From positions 55,871,415 to 55,935,414 of the forward strand of contig NC_088716.1 of NCBI RefSeq assembly GCF_963576615.1: a DNA stretch of 64,000 bases, written 5' to 3'. The translations under genes and the position numbers were made by a program. The stretch comes from Watersipora subatra (taxonomy: Eukaryota > Bryozoa > Gymnolaemata > Cheilostomatida > Watersiporidae). Below, one piece after another: positions 1 through 11,172 of the stretch. The notes under the pieces were generated by a model. It searched no databases. It had not been told where the DNA came from and saw only the letters and a list, made by a program, of their open reading frames with translations. Every line of letters starts with the position of its first letter. The stretch's first letter is position 1.

Positions 1-327
1 GAAGACTGAGCGAAAATTGAAATCCAAGATGGCCATGAAAATTTCCTAGTTTGATCTGGTCACTGTCGTATTGGATTGGCTACACTCTGTTTCGAGACTT
101 TGTAAAACTTTCAAGGCAAAGATTTTAACCTTTAATCATTTGCTCAGTAGACAAAGAATTTTTTGTACAACTGTAGAGATGCTGTTTTTACACGTTATGA
201 CACCAGGTTACTAGGTCCCTTACGTACATACCTGTAACTAGCAGCACATTTGTGATGATGCTGCCTCTTACTCGTTGTATGCTTTCACTCCTTCCTGTGC
301 TGCCGCCAATCCCTAGATGCTACTCAC

Positions 328-415
328 AAGGCAACACTGTTCTCGCTGTCTGCGCCCGACGGAAGAGTGAGCTGTATGCTAAGCAATGCAAATACTCCAC
401 ACAGTACAAAGCCCC
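328..415 (-). CDS. possible internal exon of an unrecognised minus-strand gene
   Basis: Read on the minus strand, an acceptor (GGCTACAG) at 416 and a strong donor (GTGAGT) after 328 bracket an open 88-bp stretch encoding roughly ALYCVEYLHCLAYSSLFRR followed by AQTARTVLPC. No family is recognised. The only support is the splice-site pair and the lack of stops, so this could be chance. Confidence 0.22.
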
Positions 416-1375
416 CTGTAGCCTCTCAAAGAGCAAGCAGTTAAGTATCAGACTGTTTGTTCAACAGTATATATGTCACTTACAATAACATGATTTATTA
501 GATACTAGAGCATCGGCTGGTACGTAGAGGGCAGCCCCCCTTCAAACGAATATAGCCCGTGTTTCCATTGTTTAGCAGCAACAAAGGCAGCCTTATCATA
601 ACCTGCATGATATATAGATTAGGGGCGTGGAGGGGAATGATTTTTATGATATGAGAGATAGCATTCACAAGCCATTCTGATCAGACTGTTGTCTACTTAT
701 CTCCGATATATTGATTATAACCTGACTCTAGAGATCATTTGTTCACAGACTCCGTAAGATGCGCTAAGATAATACCAAAAGTAGATGGTAATACTTTAGA
801 AGCAATAGATTGTAGAGATGTATATGAGATAAATTAGCGGCGCCTCTAAAGATGCCTGCAAAGCATTCCACCCAAAATTATGCTATTCAGTTAGAGGGTT
901 CATGGTTTTCACGGCAAACCACAGTAAAGTAGCATATTACCTATAAGCTGTGTAGTTTAGCTAGGAGCTTTTAAAAAAATATTTAAAATCAGTAGCAATT
1001 TTTTCAGGAGTTTTTGTTCGTAAATTCGTGAAATTGTTATGTTCTTCAATGGACACATAGTTCAAGGTCTGTTCATCGAATGTTATTGCGGAACCTAAGA
1101 CAGGAAATAGAAATAAATTGTAGACTCACAATACTCCTCTGGTTACGAAAAGAAACTGTTAGTATTACTGTAGTTTAATGAACAGAGATGGGATTCTATG
1201 AAGATCATGTGCAGGTATTTTAACAATACTTCAGTCACCAGTGGAAAATTGCGTGACACATAAGAAGGCAGAGTGAAAGTTGACTAAACTACAATAAGTG
1301 TATAGTAGGTAAACATAACTATGACTTATGGGGGTATATGACCTGCTGCAGGTGTTATCTGCTCTTACAGCTAGG

Positions 1376-1652
1376 GGGATGTGAAAGTAGGGAAAGTGAA
1401 TGTAAGAAAAGTGAAAGTAGGGAAAGTGAAAGTGTAGAAAGTGAAAGTAGAGGAAGTGAAAGTAGGGAAAATGAAAGTAGGGAAAGTGAAAGTAAGGAAA
1501 GTGAAAGTAAGGAAAGTGAAAGTAAGGAAAGTGAAAGTAGGGAAAGTGAAAGTAGGGAAAGTGAAAATAGAGGAAGTGAAAGTAGGGAAAGTGAAAGTAG
1601 AGGAAGTGTAAGTAGGGCAAGTGAAAGTAAGGAAAGTGAAAGAAGATAAAAT
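1376..1652. repeat. 15-bp purine-rich minisatellite
   Basis: About 18 units of GTGAAAGTAGGGAAA with G/A and deletion variants. Because 15 is divisible by 3, long Ser/Glu/Arg-like or Phe/His/Tyr-like open frames appear on both strands; they are repeat artefacts. The plus strand is nearly all purine. Confidence 0.9.
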
Positions 1653-1719
1653 GAAACCTGTGGAGAAGTGAAATCATAGAATTTCATAAATACAGAGTGT
1701 GAATATAAAGTAATAAACA

Positions 1720-3110
1720 TTTATTTCACTTAGTTCATACGCAGGTATTTTACAAACATTCTATTTTAGGTTGAGGTTAAATTCAATAACTTATAAAATT
1801 TACTCTAACCATTTGTAGTGAAACATTAGTGTGCACAGGTGCTTGAAGTTGATGTGAGCACAATTACAAGCATACTGCATTTCACAAAGAACATCCTACA
1901 CCCCAGCATGAACACATCGACAACCACAAAAAGCTGATGGGTGATTCCTAAGAAGAGTGTGGACATATAACAGAAGGCATGCTGCCAGATAACAAGAAGC
2001 CTGTTGACACACATTATCAAGTGGGTGGGCATAACACTAAGACACTATCTGCAGATTTTAAGTTATTAAGTCACCAACATTGTTTTAAACCCTCTGCTCT
2101 GTTAGCAAAACGATTTTATTCAAAATGAATATGAAATGTAGAAATGCTTGAAAATAGTATGCCAAGCTACACAATAAGCTACAAGCAAAAATATCCATGA
2201 GAAACTCACCTTTGTGCAAAGACTGATCCGGCAAATTTTATAAGAAAATTATACTTTACATAGAAAAAACAAGATTGAGCAAAGTATTTCGTGACACCAT
2301 ATAAACGCAATCAGAATATTTTGGTCTTGTAAGAGCAGCTGATAGAGATGAGTAGTTTACTTCACGTATTGACACTTTGAAGCTGGAGCCCAAGATAACT
2401 CGAGGAAATGTTTTTCTCCTGATTCTATGCACGAGTAAGCGCGGCTTTCTCGTTTCACTCTATTTTTTCGTACTTACAGTTCACATAGGTATACATTTTC
2501 AGTATAATTCTGAAACTTCAAGTCGATTGGACTATTAGTTCTTGAGATGTTGCCAAAATGCCGAGAGCTCTTCTAACCCACCGAGAGAAAAAAATTGGCT
2601 GCCATTAGAATATTAGTTTCTAACTTTCTAATGACATACTAATTGAAGTCTTTAGTGAAGAAGATCAAAAATAGACAAAACTAGAAAGCTTCTCTTCAGC
2701 AATGAGAGTTTTACACTAAAACTAATTGTCTTTCAATTCATAAAAATATACACTCTATCAGGCTCAGTGCATATCAGACATTGTTTCTTCAACTGCCTCT
2801 AAAGGATCACATATCTGAGGGAGTATGACACTAGCCTATTTACCATATTTAATTTCTGTTTTTTCATTTAGTGCTACAAGCTTGGAGCTTCAATATGATT
2901 TTTAATTCAAAAAGAATCATGGTATTCTAAGTGATTTTACAATCAATTGAACGTTATTAATACAATCTAGGACAAGGCTTGCTCGTGTATACAATGTTTG
3001 GCTTCAAAGTATTAATACAAGAAGGTTACGAAGCTTCTATATAATCTGGAGACTTGAAACTGGTCGCTAAATATACTCCAAGGAAACCAAGAGGATAATC
3101 TACCACACCA
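1720..3110. other. no gene seen
   Basis: Low-complexity AT-rich sequence with only short, non-conserved reading frames. I see no repeat family or RNA gene here. Confidence 0.5.
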
Positions 3111-3822
3111 CTGCTTATGTGTGTGTTATATAATCATGATCAAGTGCAGTGGCACCCTTTGACCCATAATAAGTATTACTAAGCAAACTAGCTAAACAAC
3201 ATTCTGAGTTTGGATTTACTGTATATGTATTTGTATAACCGTAGAGCTGAAGGTAGAAAAATGACTTAATTTGATTGATAAAATCTAAAGATTGTGTAAA
3301 ATGAAATTGAATGTGCATATTTTTTTTAAAAATATCATTTTTCAAAACCCGTTCAAAGCAACCAAACACCAATAAATGAAAAAATAAAAGTTTTGTGGTA
3401 GCTAAGAGCTGAAGCTGTTCTCAGTCCTCTCAAGCCTCGCATTTCGTATCAGCATCTAAAACTGAATGATGGAAAATGTAAAAAAATGAAAATAGCGAAA
3501 GTGCAAAGCTTGCCTGCTCTCTGACTTTACCACAACTAAGTTGAAGTTGCAACAGAACACTGTAAATAGGCAGTAAATCATCTACTCTTGACTGCCTGAG
3601 TACCTATTAGGGGTAGATAATTCCTCTACAGGTTCAAACTATTATTTGATCGTTGTATGAGCAAATTTAAATCTCAAATCCTTACACACATATCTGCCAT
3701 GACAAAGACACCAGCCCTAATTTTTACTGAACAGGAAATAATTTAGGTTCAAAATGGTGAGCGTGAGTAAAAATGATTACTAGCCCGCATGTATATATCA
3801 CTGACTAGTGTGTGTCAAACAC

Positions 3823-3931
3823 CTAGCTAACAGCACTGTGTAAGGTCCAGTATATGACAAATCATGAATGCGAACAACTGAATCATCATCATTAACAACA
3901 CTAACTTGTACAAATGTATCACTATTTTTTA
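3823..3931 (-). CDS. possible coding exon, unrecognised
   Basis: On the minus strand a pyrimidine-rich acceptor (TTTCTTTAG) precedes an open 109-bp stretch encoding NSDTFVQVSVVNDDDSVVRI and HDLSYTGPYTVLLA, ending at a GTGTTT donor. The composition looks protein-like, but I recognise no family. Its phase does not join cleanly to the nearby open stretch at 4095-4135 (IKCEPQSLLVEPDHTV before a GTAAGT donor). Confidence 0.3.
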
Positions 3932-4739
3932 CTAAAGAAAGATGTATTGACTTTTTGACAAAACAGGAAATGAACAATAACCTTAAAAGAGGCCCCATGG
4001 CAGCTGAGCCAAAGCTTCTGATGTTGGAGGCTCTGGAGAAGCAGCAGAAGTAACTGAATTGCAGAAACTTACAACAGTATGATCTGGTTCGACCAGGAGC
4101 GATTGAGGCTCACATTTGATTGGACGACTTATTATTAGCAAATATGATAGCTTTAATTTTTCACAAAAGATCAATTCAACTGTGATTTAGAACGCAACAA
4201 ATGGAATCACAAAACAATGTGTAGCTGTAACGACGCTAACTTTTTAAATTCCTTGCAAACTTTAGTTGAGATAAAGGCATTTCGTAAAATGATTTTGATA
4301 CATTTTGGTAACCGATGGCTTACATGTATTTTCAAACTAGAGGCTTTATGAGGGTATGAAGGACACTTATTTTGTACAACCTTCTGCATAATAGTCAGTA
4401 CAGACAATCGAAAAGAAAAGTTATATGATGCTGCGGAGACTTCCCGTTAAGAACAGAACTGCGAAATAGAAAGCATGGTGCAAAGCCTAACAGTGAACTA
4501 TAATGTTTTAAATACAAGCGGTTAAAGCCATGGCAACAACCAACATTCTGTCTACTATGCAGTATGTTTATTTTTTCACACAAATTTGTGATAGAGATAA
4601 TGTTGGTGTAACATCTTTTGAGGTGAAACAGATTACTATTGGGCATACCGAGTTGTTGACCTACTTTACTGACAGAAGGTTGATCACAAACTATGTAAAG
4701 AATGATAACATACCCAATAGGTTAACACTGTTAGCTGTC

Positions 4740-5156
4740 TTTTTCTTTCTATTCTTCTTTTTCTTTATTGTAGTAGGAATGTCTAGGACCAGCCCAACCT
4801 CAACAAGATTAAACGGACATACATAACCAAGGCCAGGTTTGTGTTGAAGCAGCTCTTCCCTGTTGTATGTCAGTACAGGCTTGTGTTGGAGCATTGTATC
4901 CATGTTGAGCCGACGTAGTTCCGCACTTAGCAAGGTGGTGGAGCTCTTACTCATTGAACCATTATCAGTCATAGAGCTATCACCACTCATAGAGCGATCA
5001 TCACTCATAGAGCAACAAGCTAACTCAGGTTCGATGTCAGGCGCATGACCTTTAACAGCAATGTTCTCAACGCAGTAAGATGATGGCGTTGCAACTGGCT
5101 CAGTAAGGTGACTTGCTGCATACTGCGGCGCTGAGTCGATATTTGCTGCAATGACA
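4740..5156 (-). CDS. possible coding exon with SMSxDx repeats, unrecognised
   Basis: A minus-strand open frame follows a good acceptor (TTTGTCATTGCAG) at about 5157. It contains four six-residue repeats (SMSDDR, SMSGDS, SMTDNG, SMSKSS), then TTLLSAELRRLNMDTMLQHK and a second LQHKP motif. The residue use looks coding, but no domain is recognised and the donor is unclear; it runs into a polypurine Lys-rich stretch. It may belong with the other weak minus-strand exons at 3.8-4.2 kb. Confidence 0.35.
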
Positions 5157-5330
5157 AATAGGACCACTGGCATTGCGAGATGTTTTGGCAGATGTCAATC
5201 AACAAATCTCATGAGCTGGTCAAGATTCATCAACGAATTTTTATATTTCAATTCTATAGAAGAAATATCCTAAAGTTAAAAACGTATATTGTTTTCACCT
5301 AGCATTTTGAGAAGGAGTAAAAATGGACAT

Positions 5331-7592
5331 AGAAAAAGGAAAGGAGCCTACACTGAAAAAGGAAAGGAGCCTATACTGAAAAAGGAAAGGAGCCTACACT
5401 GAAAAAGGAAAGGAGCCTACACTGAAAAAGGAAAGGAGCCTACACTGAAAAAGGAAAGGAGCCTACACTGAAAAAGGAAAGGCGCCTACACTGAAAAAGG
5501 AAAGGAGCCTACACTGAAAAAGGAAAGGAGCCTACACTGAAAAAGGAAAGGAGCCTACACTGAAAAAGGAAAGGAGCCTACACTGAAAAAGGAAAGGCGC
5601 CTACACTGAAAAAGGAAAGGAGCCTACACTGAAAAAGGAAAGGAGCCTACACTGAAAAGGGAAAGGAGCCTACACTGAAAAAGGAAAGGAGCCTACACTG
5701 AAAAAGGAAAGGAGTCTACACTGAAAAAGGAAAGGAGCCTACACTGAAAAAGGAAAGGAGCCTACACTGAAAAAGGAAAGGAGCCTACACTGAAGAAGGA
5801 AAGGCGCCTACACTGAAAAAGGAAAGGAGCCTACACTGAAAAAGGAAAGGAGCCTACACTGAAAAAGGAAAGGCGCCTACACTGAAAAAGGAAAGGAGCC
5901 TACACTGAAAAAGGAAAGGAGCCTACACTGAAAAAGGAAAGGAGCCTACACTGAAAAAGGAAAGGAGCCTACACTGAAAAAGGAAAGGCGCCTACACTGA
6001 AAAAGGAAAGGAGCCTACACTGAAAAAGAAAAGGAGCCTACACTGAAAAAGGAAAGGCGCCTACACTGAAAAAGGAAAGGAGCCTACACTGAAAAAGGAA
6101 AGGAGCCTACACTGAAAAAGGAAAAGAGCCTACACTGAAAAAGGAAAGGAGCCTACACTGAAAAAGGAAAGGAGCCTACACTGAAAAAGGAAAGGCGCCT
6201 ACACTGAAAAAGGAAAGGAGCCTACACTGAAAAAGGAAAGGAGCCTACACTGAAAAAGGAAAGGAGCCTACACTGAAAAAGGAAAGGAGCCTACACTGAA
6301 AAAGGAAAGGAGCCTACACTGAAAAAGGAAAGGAGCCTACACTGAAAAAGGAAAGGCGCCTACACTGAAAAAGGAAAGGAGCCTACACTGAAAAAGGAAA
6401 GGAGCCTACACTGAAAAAGGAAAGGCGCCTACACTGAAAAAGGAAAGGAGCCTACACTGAAAAAGGAAAGGAGCCTACACTGAAAAAGGAAAGGAGCCTA
6501 CACTGAAAAAGGAAAGGAGCCTACACTGAAAAAGGAAAGGCGCCTACACTGAAAAAGGAAAGGAGCCTACACTGAAAAAGGAAAGGAGCCTACACTGAAA
6601 AAGGAAAGGAGCCTACACTGAAAAAGGAAAGGAGCCTACACTGACATAGGAAAGGAGCCTACACTGAAAAAGGAAAGGCGCCTACACTGAAAAAGGAAAG
6701 GCGCCTACACTGAAAAAGGAAAGGAGCCTACACTGAAAAAGGAAAGGAGCCTACACTGAAAAAGGAAAGGAGCCTACACTGAAAAAGGAAAGGAGCCTAC
6801 ACTGAAAAAGGAAAGGCGCCTACACTGAAAAAGGAAAGGCGCCTACACTGAAAAAGGAAAGGAGCCTACACTGAAAAAGGAAAGAAGCCTACACTGAAAA
6901 AGGAAAGGCGCCTACACTGAAAAAGGAAAGGCGCCTACACTGAAAAAGGAAAGGCGCCTACACTGAAAAAGGAAAGGAGCCTACACTGAAAAAGGAAAGG
7001 CGCCTACACTGAAAAAGGAAAGGAGCCTACACTGAAAAAGGAAAGGAGCCTACACTGAAAAAGGAAAGGCGCCTACACTGAAAAAGGAAAGGAGCCTACA
7101 CTGAAAAAGGAAAGGAGCCTACACTGAAAAAGGAAAGGAGCCTACACTGAAAAAGGAAAGGAGCCTACACTGAAAAAGGAAAGGAGCCTACACTGAAAAA
7201 GGAAAGGCGCCTACACTGAAAAAGGAAAGGAGCCTACACTGAAAAAGGAAAGGAGCCTACACTGAAAAAGGAAAGGAGCCTACACTGAAAAAGGAAAGGA
7301 GCCTACACTGAAAAAGGAAAGGCGCCTACACTGAAAAAGGAAAGGAGCCTACACTGAAAAAGGAAAGGAGCCTACACTGAAAAAGGAAAGGAGCCTACAC
7401 TGAAAAAGGAAAGGAGCCTACACTGAAAAAGGAAAGGAGCCTACACTGAAAAAGGAAAGGAGCCTACACTGAAAAAGGAAAGGAGCCTACACTGAAAAAG
7501 GAAAGGAGCCTACACTGAAAAAGGAAAGGAGCCTACACTGAAAAAGGAAAGGAGCCTACACTGAAAAAGGAAAGGAGCCTACACTGAAAAAG
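5331..7592. repeat. 23-bp minisatellite, about 98 tandem units
   Basis: Unit GAAAAAGGAAAGGAGCCTACACT on the plus strand, repeated without break for about 2.26 kb and highly homogeneous. The main variant changes GGAGCC to GGCGCC, scattered through the array. One unit near 6640 reads CTGACATAGG, resembling the 5' flank. On the minus strand each unit reads as a pyrimidine tract ending in CAG. Confidence 0.97.
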
Positions 7593-8034
7593 CAGAAATG
7601 AGTGGTTAGAGAACGACAGAGAGGTCTCCATATTTGGCGTGCTTTACCCATCATCAATCAGGTTATTTATCCACTTTGTTGGTCAAGATAAAATTAGCCA
7701 CACATAGAAACACCTTAGAATTCAGCATACGACTTTACAAGCAATGAAAAGAATATATGAACGATATCCTCAGATAAAAACAAAGGCAGATTGGAAATGA
7801 AAATCTAATTACTAACCACAAGTATTATTGCAAGTTGCTGATATGGAGTCAGATGGCTTAACAGTTAGAGGTGTATTAGAGGGCACCAGCGTGAGTTCAA
7901 TGCTCCTACATTTACCTGCAAAATTAAAGAAGCTTCACCATCAGGGATCGCTAAACATATTATGGAAATGTTTACTTTTCCACATCCATTTCCATAAACA
8001 TAAATATTCTCATAATTTTATGGAAATTTTATTT

Positions 8035-8465
8035 TAGAAATATGGAAATGTTATGGAAATGGAAATAATATGGAAATGTTATGGAAATGGAAATAATATG
8101 GAAATGAATTATGGAAATGAATTATGGAAATATTATGGAAATGGAAATAATATGGAAATAAATTATGGAAATGTTATGGAAATAATATGGCAATAAATTA
8201 TGGAAATGTTATGGAAATGAAAAAAACTATGAAAATTAATTATGGAAATGTTATGGAAATAATATGGAAATAAATTATGGAAATATTATGAAAGTGGAAA
8301 TAATATGGAAATGAATTATGGAAATATTATGAAAGTGGAAATAATATGGAAATGAATTATGGAAATATTATGGAAATGGAAATAATATGGAAATAAATTA
8401 TGGAAATTTTATTGAAATGGAAAAAACTATGGAAATGAATTATGGAAATGCTATGGAAATGGAAA
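8035..8465. repeat. TATGGAAATG-type degenerate tandem array
   Basis: Irregular alternation of ATGGAAATG, TTATGGAAA and GGAAATAATATGG units over about 430 bp, with higher-order blocks of roughly 50-60 bp (for example AATTATGGAAATATTATG). Confidence 0.9.
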
Positions 8466-9349
8466 TTGTAACAAACATGTAATCCCTGTTCACCATACAT
8501 ACATATATTCTCCATTCATTTGCTGAAAACAGTCTTTTAAATATTTGCTCTTTTCCATTTTCAATTATACAGTAAATGCTCATACAATGTAAGTCCATTC
8601 CGAGAATTTTTACATTATACAAACAGTAAAATACATACTGTATAAATAGCTAAACCGGTTCTAAGATCTTCCCAAACTCACCTTTTTGGCATTCCAATGT
8701 GAGAAACTAATTCTAGACAAATTTAATGACTGTACAGCAGCTGCTGTATTATTGGTTTGTATCAGCAACTTTTCTCTTTTCTTTTATCACTTACACTTGA
8801 TTTAGGGTCCATGATTATGGTAATTTCACAATGAATTAAGGGGTGCGTACTGCGCACACCTTGAACGTCAATTTAAATAGATTTTTATCTCCTTTTTTCT
8901 TCCCAGAAAGGTCTATGCAGTGAAGAAAGAGCAAAAGGTTTATATATGCCTAAAATTAAGTAATAAAATATAATAAATACCCATATACATCGCTTTCTCT
9001 CCCAAGTGTGGCAAGAGAGAAAATGATACTTTTAAGGCCAACTGTGAGACACTCATTATTCAAATCAAACTTAGATGTTATAACGGCTTGTTGCTTTATA
9101 TTATATGGAAGTTCCTTCGTAATATGATGCAAACACTTTATAAAAAGTCTTTACCTTCAGTGGAATTTACATATAGGAAGATTTACATTGTAGAGATGTC
9201 TACTGCACTCGAGATATCCAGTTCTCAAGTGTCTTACAAAAAACGTTTCACAATAATACTAGGATAGTATGTATAATGATCCAGCAATCAAGTAATAGCT
9301 TTACACCATCGTACTTGTCTAAATATTCTACATCCTCACAACCAACTTC

Positions 9350-9864
9350 ACAATATATATATATATATATATTTCCGAAATACATACTTTGAGAAAAATA
9401 TATATATATATATTTCTCAATGTATGTCGGAAATCCGGCTATAGATCTTAAAATCTTGGAATAAATATTCCATAACGAATAGAATTCGATCTCGGGCCAA
9501 GCCGTTCATCAGTATTACGCCTAGCCCACTAGACTGCGGAAGTCGAATTGCTACCCTGCCAATATAAGTGAATATATCAGAGCGATACCTAAATGCTTTA
9601 GGTGTGACGCGTATGGTAGGTATGACCTGTATGACGCGGGTCATAGCATAACGTCACGAGAAGCTGTTCGCTCACATTATTAAACTGGCTAATAGCAAAA
9701 CGCTCACTACTTCTCATTGTTTATAAGACAAAAAACTTTTCTCATGATATGTAGTTTGAAAGTTAGAATGGCAAATGTTGTAATATGTTAAATACAAATC
9801 AATTTTCTGTCCAAATACTCTTATATTACACGGGCAACGCCGGGTGGCACAGCTAGTATATATA
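9350..9864 (+). mobile_element. Helitron-like non-autonomous element, copy A
   Basis: The 3' end (ACGGGCAACGCCGGG, then CTAGT) has the small GC palindrome and CTRR-T end expected of Helitrons. The left part (CCGGCTATAGATCTTAAAAT) matches copies C and D near 29.7-30.2 kb. In the middle is a tRNA-like module in reverse orientation. AT microsatellites lie at both ends; the left one has an inverted repeat (TTTCCGAAATACATAC / GTATGTCGGAAA). Confidence 0.6.
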
Positions 9865-10012
9865 TATACATGTATATATATATAATATATATATATACAT
9901 GTATATATATATACATGTATATATATAGTATATATATATAATAATATATATTATATATATATTATATATATATAATATATAAAATTATATATATATAATA
10001 TATATAATATTT
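9858..10012. repeat. TA-rich microsatellite with palindromic blocks
   Basis: Runs of ATATAT with ACATGT and TAATATATTA inserts immediately after Helitron-like copy A. Confidence 0.9.
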
Positions 10013-11130
10013 GAACTCACAAAGATTGCAACCACAAGTTTGTAACCACGCAAACCTAACCACAAGGCTCAGCCATTCTTACCATTTCAATGCTTTTACC
10101 ATATACTCTATCCTTTTCGCAATTGCATACACTAAATTTGCACTTTTTATCATCAATTAATATTACTTTTTACATTTGTTGAAATTTTTTGAAAGCTACT
10201 TGTTTGCCATTACCTATTTTTTTATTTGTAATTTATAAATGTGCCATTTAAACTTCAAATGTGCTGCTACACCCCTATTTCTGGTTGTTCCTAAGTATAA
10301 GGTTATATCGCTAAATCTGAAAAGGCTAAATACTTTTCATGTGGAAAATTTTATTATCTCGAGTAGGAATAGCCTCTACATGCTCTTTCCGTTTGGTCAG
10401 ATAAAGTACCAGTACAAGTATCTCAATTTTACGTTTGTACCAGTATTGAGAGGCATCTGTATTGTCGTACTCAAAGTTTTGAAGGATAGCTTCTACGGCA
10501 ATGGTAACCTTCTTTATACAGGCACTTCCATGCACGAATTGTTATTATTAATTCAACATATCCAAGATGTTTATTTCATTCTCTCAGTTCGTATTAATTG
10601 TATCATTGCCAATTCAGTTTTCATTGTAATCTTAGCAAAACCTACTTAATTTAGCTATTACTTGCTAATTATTTTATATTTACATTTAAACACTTTCATA
10701 GTTGTTTTATTTTTTTCTTAATTCATTTGACCTGCACAAAATTTTTTCTCATGATATGAAGTTTGAAAGTTAGTTTTTTAACAAAATTTGAAAACCTTTA
10801 CAGTTGATTTATTTTGCTCTCAATTTATTTAAACTACACCAAACACTTTTCTCATGATATGAAGTTTGAAAGCTAGAATGGTAACTGTTGATATATGTTA
10901 AATAAGAATTAATTTTTTTGTGCAGACTTTTTATTATCTGGGTATTCAGTAGCCTTTACAAAAATGTTTCTGTCTGTCTGGAGCCAAGGTTGAAGGTTAA
11001 AAAAAAATTGCATCATATGGGATTTGAACTCTTGACATTCAGCTTCAGGACCGACTCTATAACACCTGCACCAATCGACAGCCCTCTGATGCTTTAAAAT
11101 GATTGCACGCACCTGACGATCTTTCACAGC
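10012..11130 (+). mobile_element. Helitron-like copy B with internal duplications
   Basis: Shares TTGAACTCAC...ATTGCAACC...CTAACCACAA with the copy at 29.8 kb and the 3' block CTCATGATATGAAGTTTGAA, which is present twice (about 10750 and 10853). After a degenerate end near 10945 a further reverse tRNA-like module follows (GGATTTGAACTC, 11030-11095). The 136-aa open frame at 10239-10649 lies inside this region and has no recognised domain. Confidence 0.5.
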
Positions 11131-11172
11131 ACAGTATGTGGCCAGTAGACTAATAATGTATAAAACTATTGA

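Noticed and set aside
1231-1720. Long open frames on both strands rich in Ser/Glu or Phe/His/Tyr
   Set aside because: They come from the 15-bp minisatellite, whose unit length is divisible by three; no non-repeat coding sequence is attached.
5331-7592. CRISPR-like array
   Set aside because: Units are directly adjacent with no unique spacers, in an intron-bearing animal genome; it is a minisatellite.
10239-10649. 136-aa frame with hydrophobic segments
   Set aside because: It lies in Helitron-like copy B, is AT-driven in composition and has no recognised domain.
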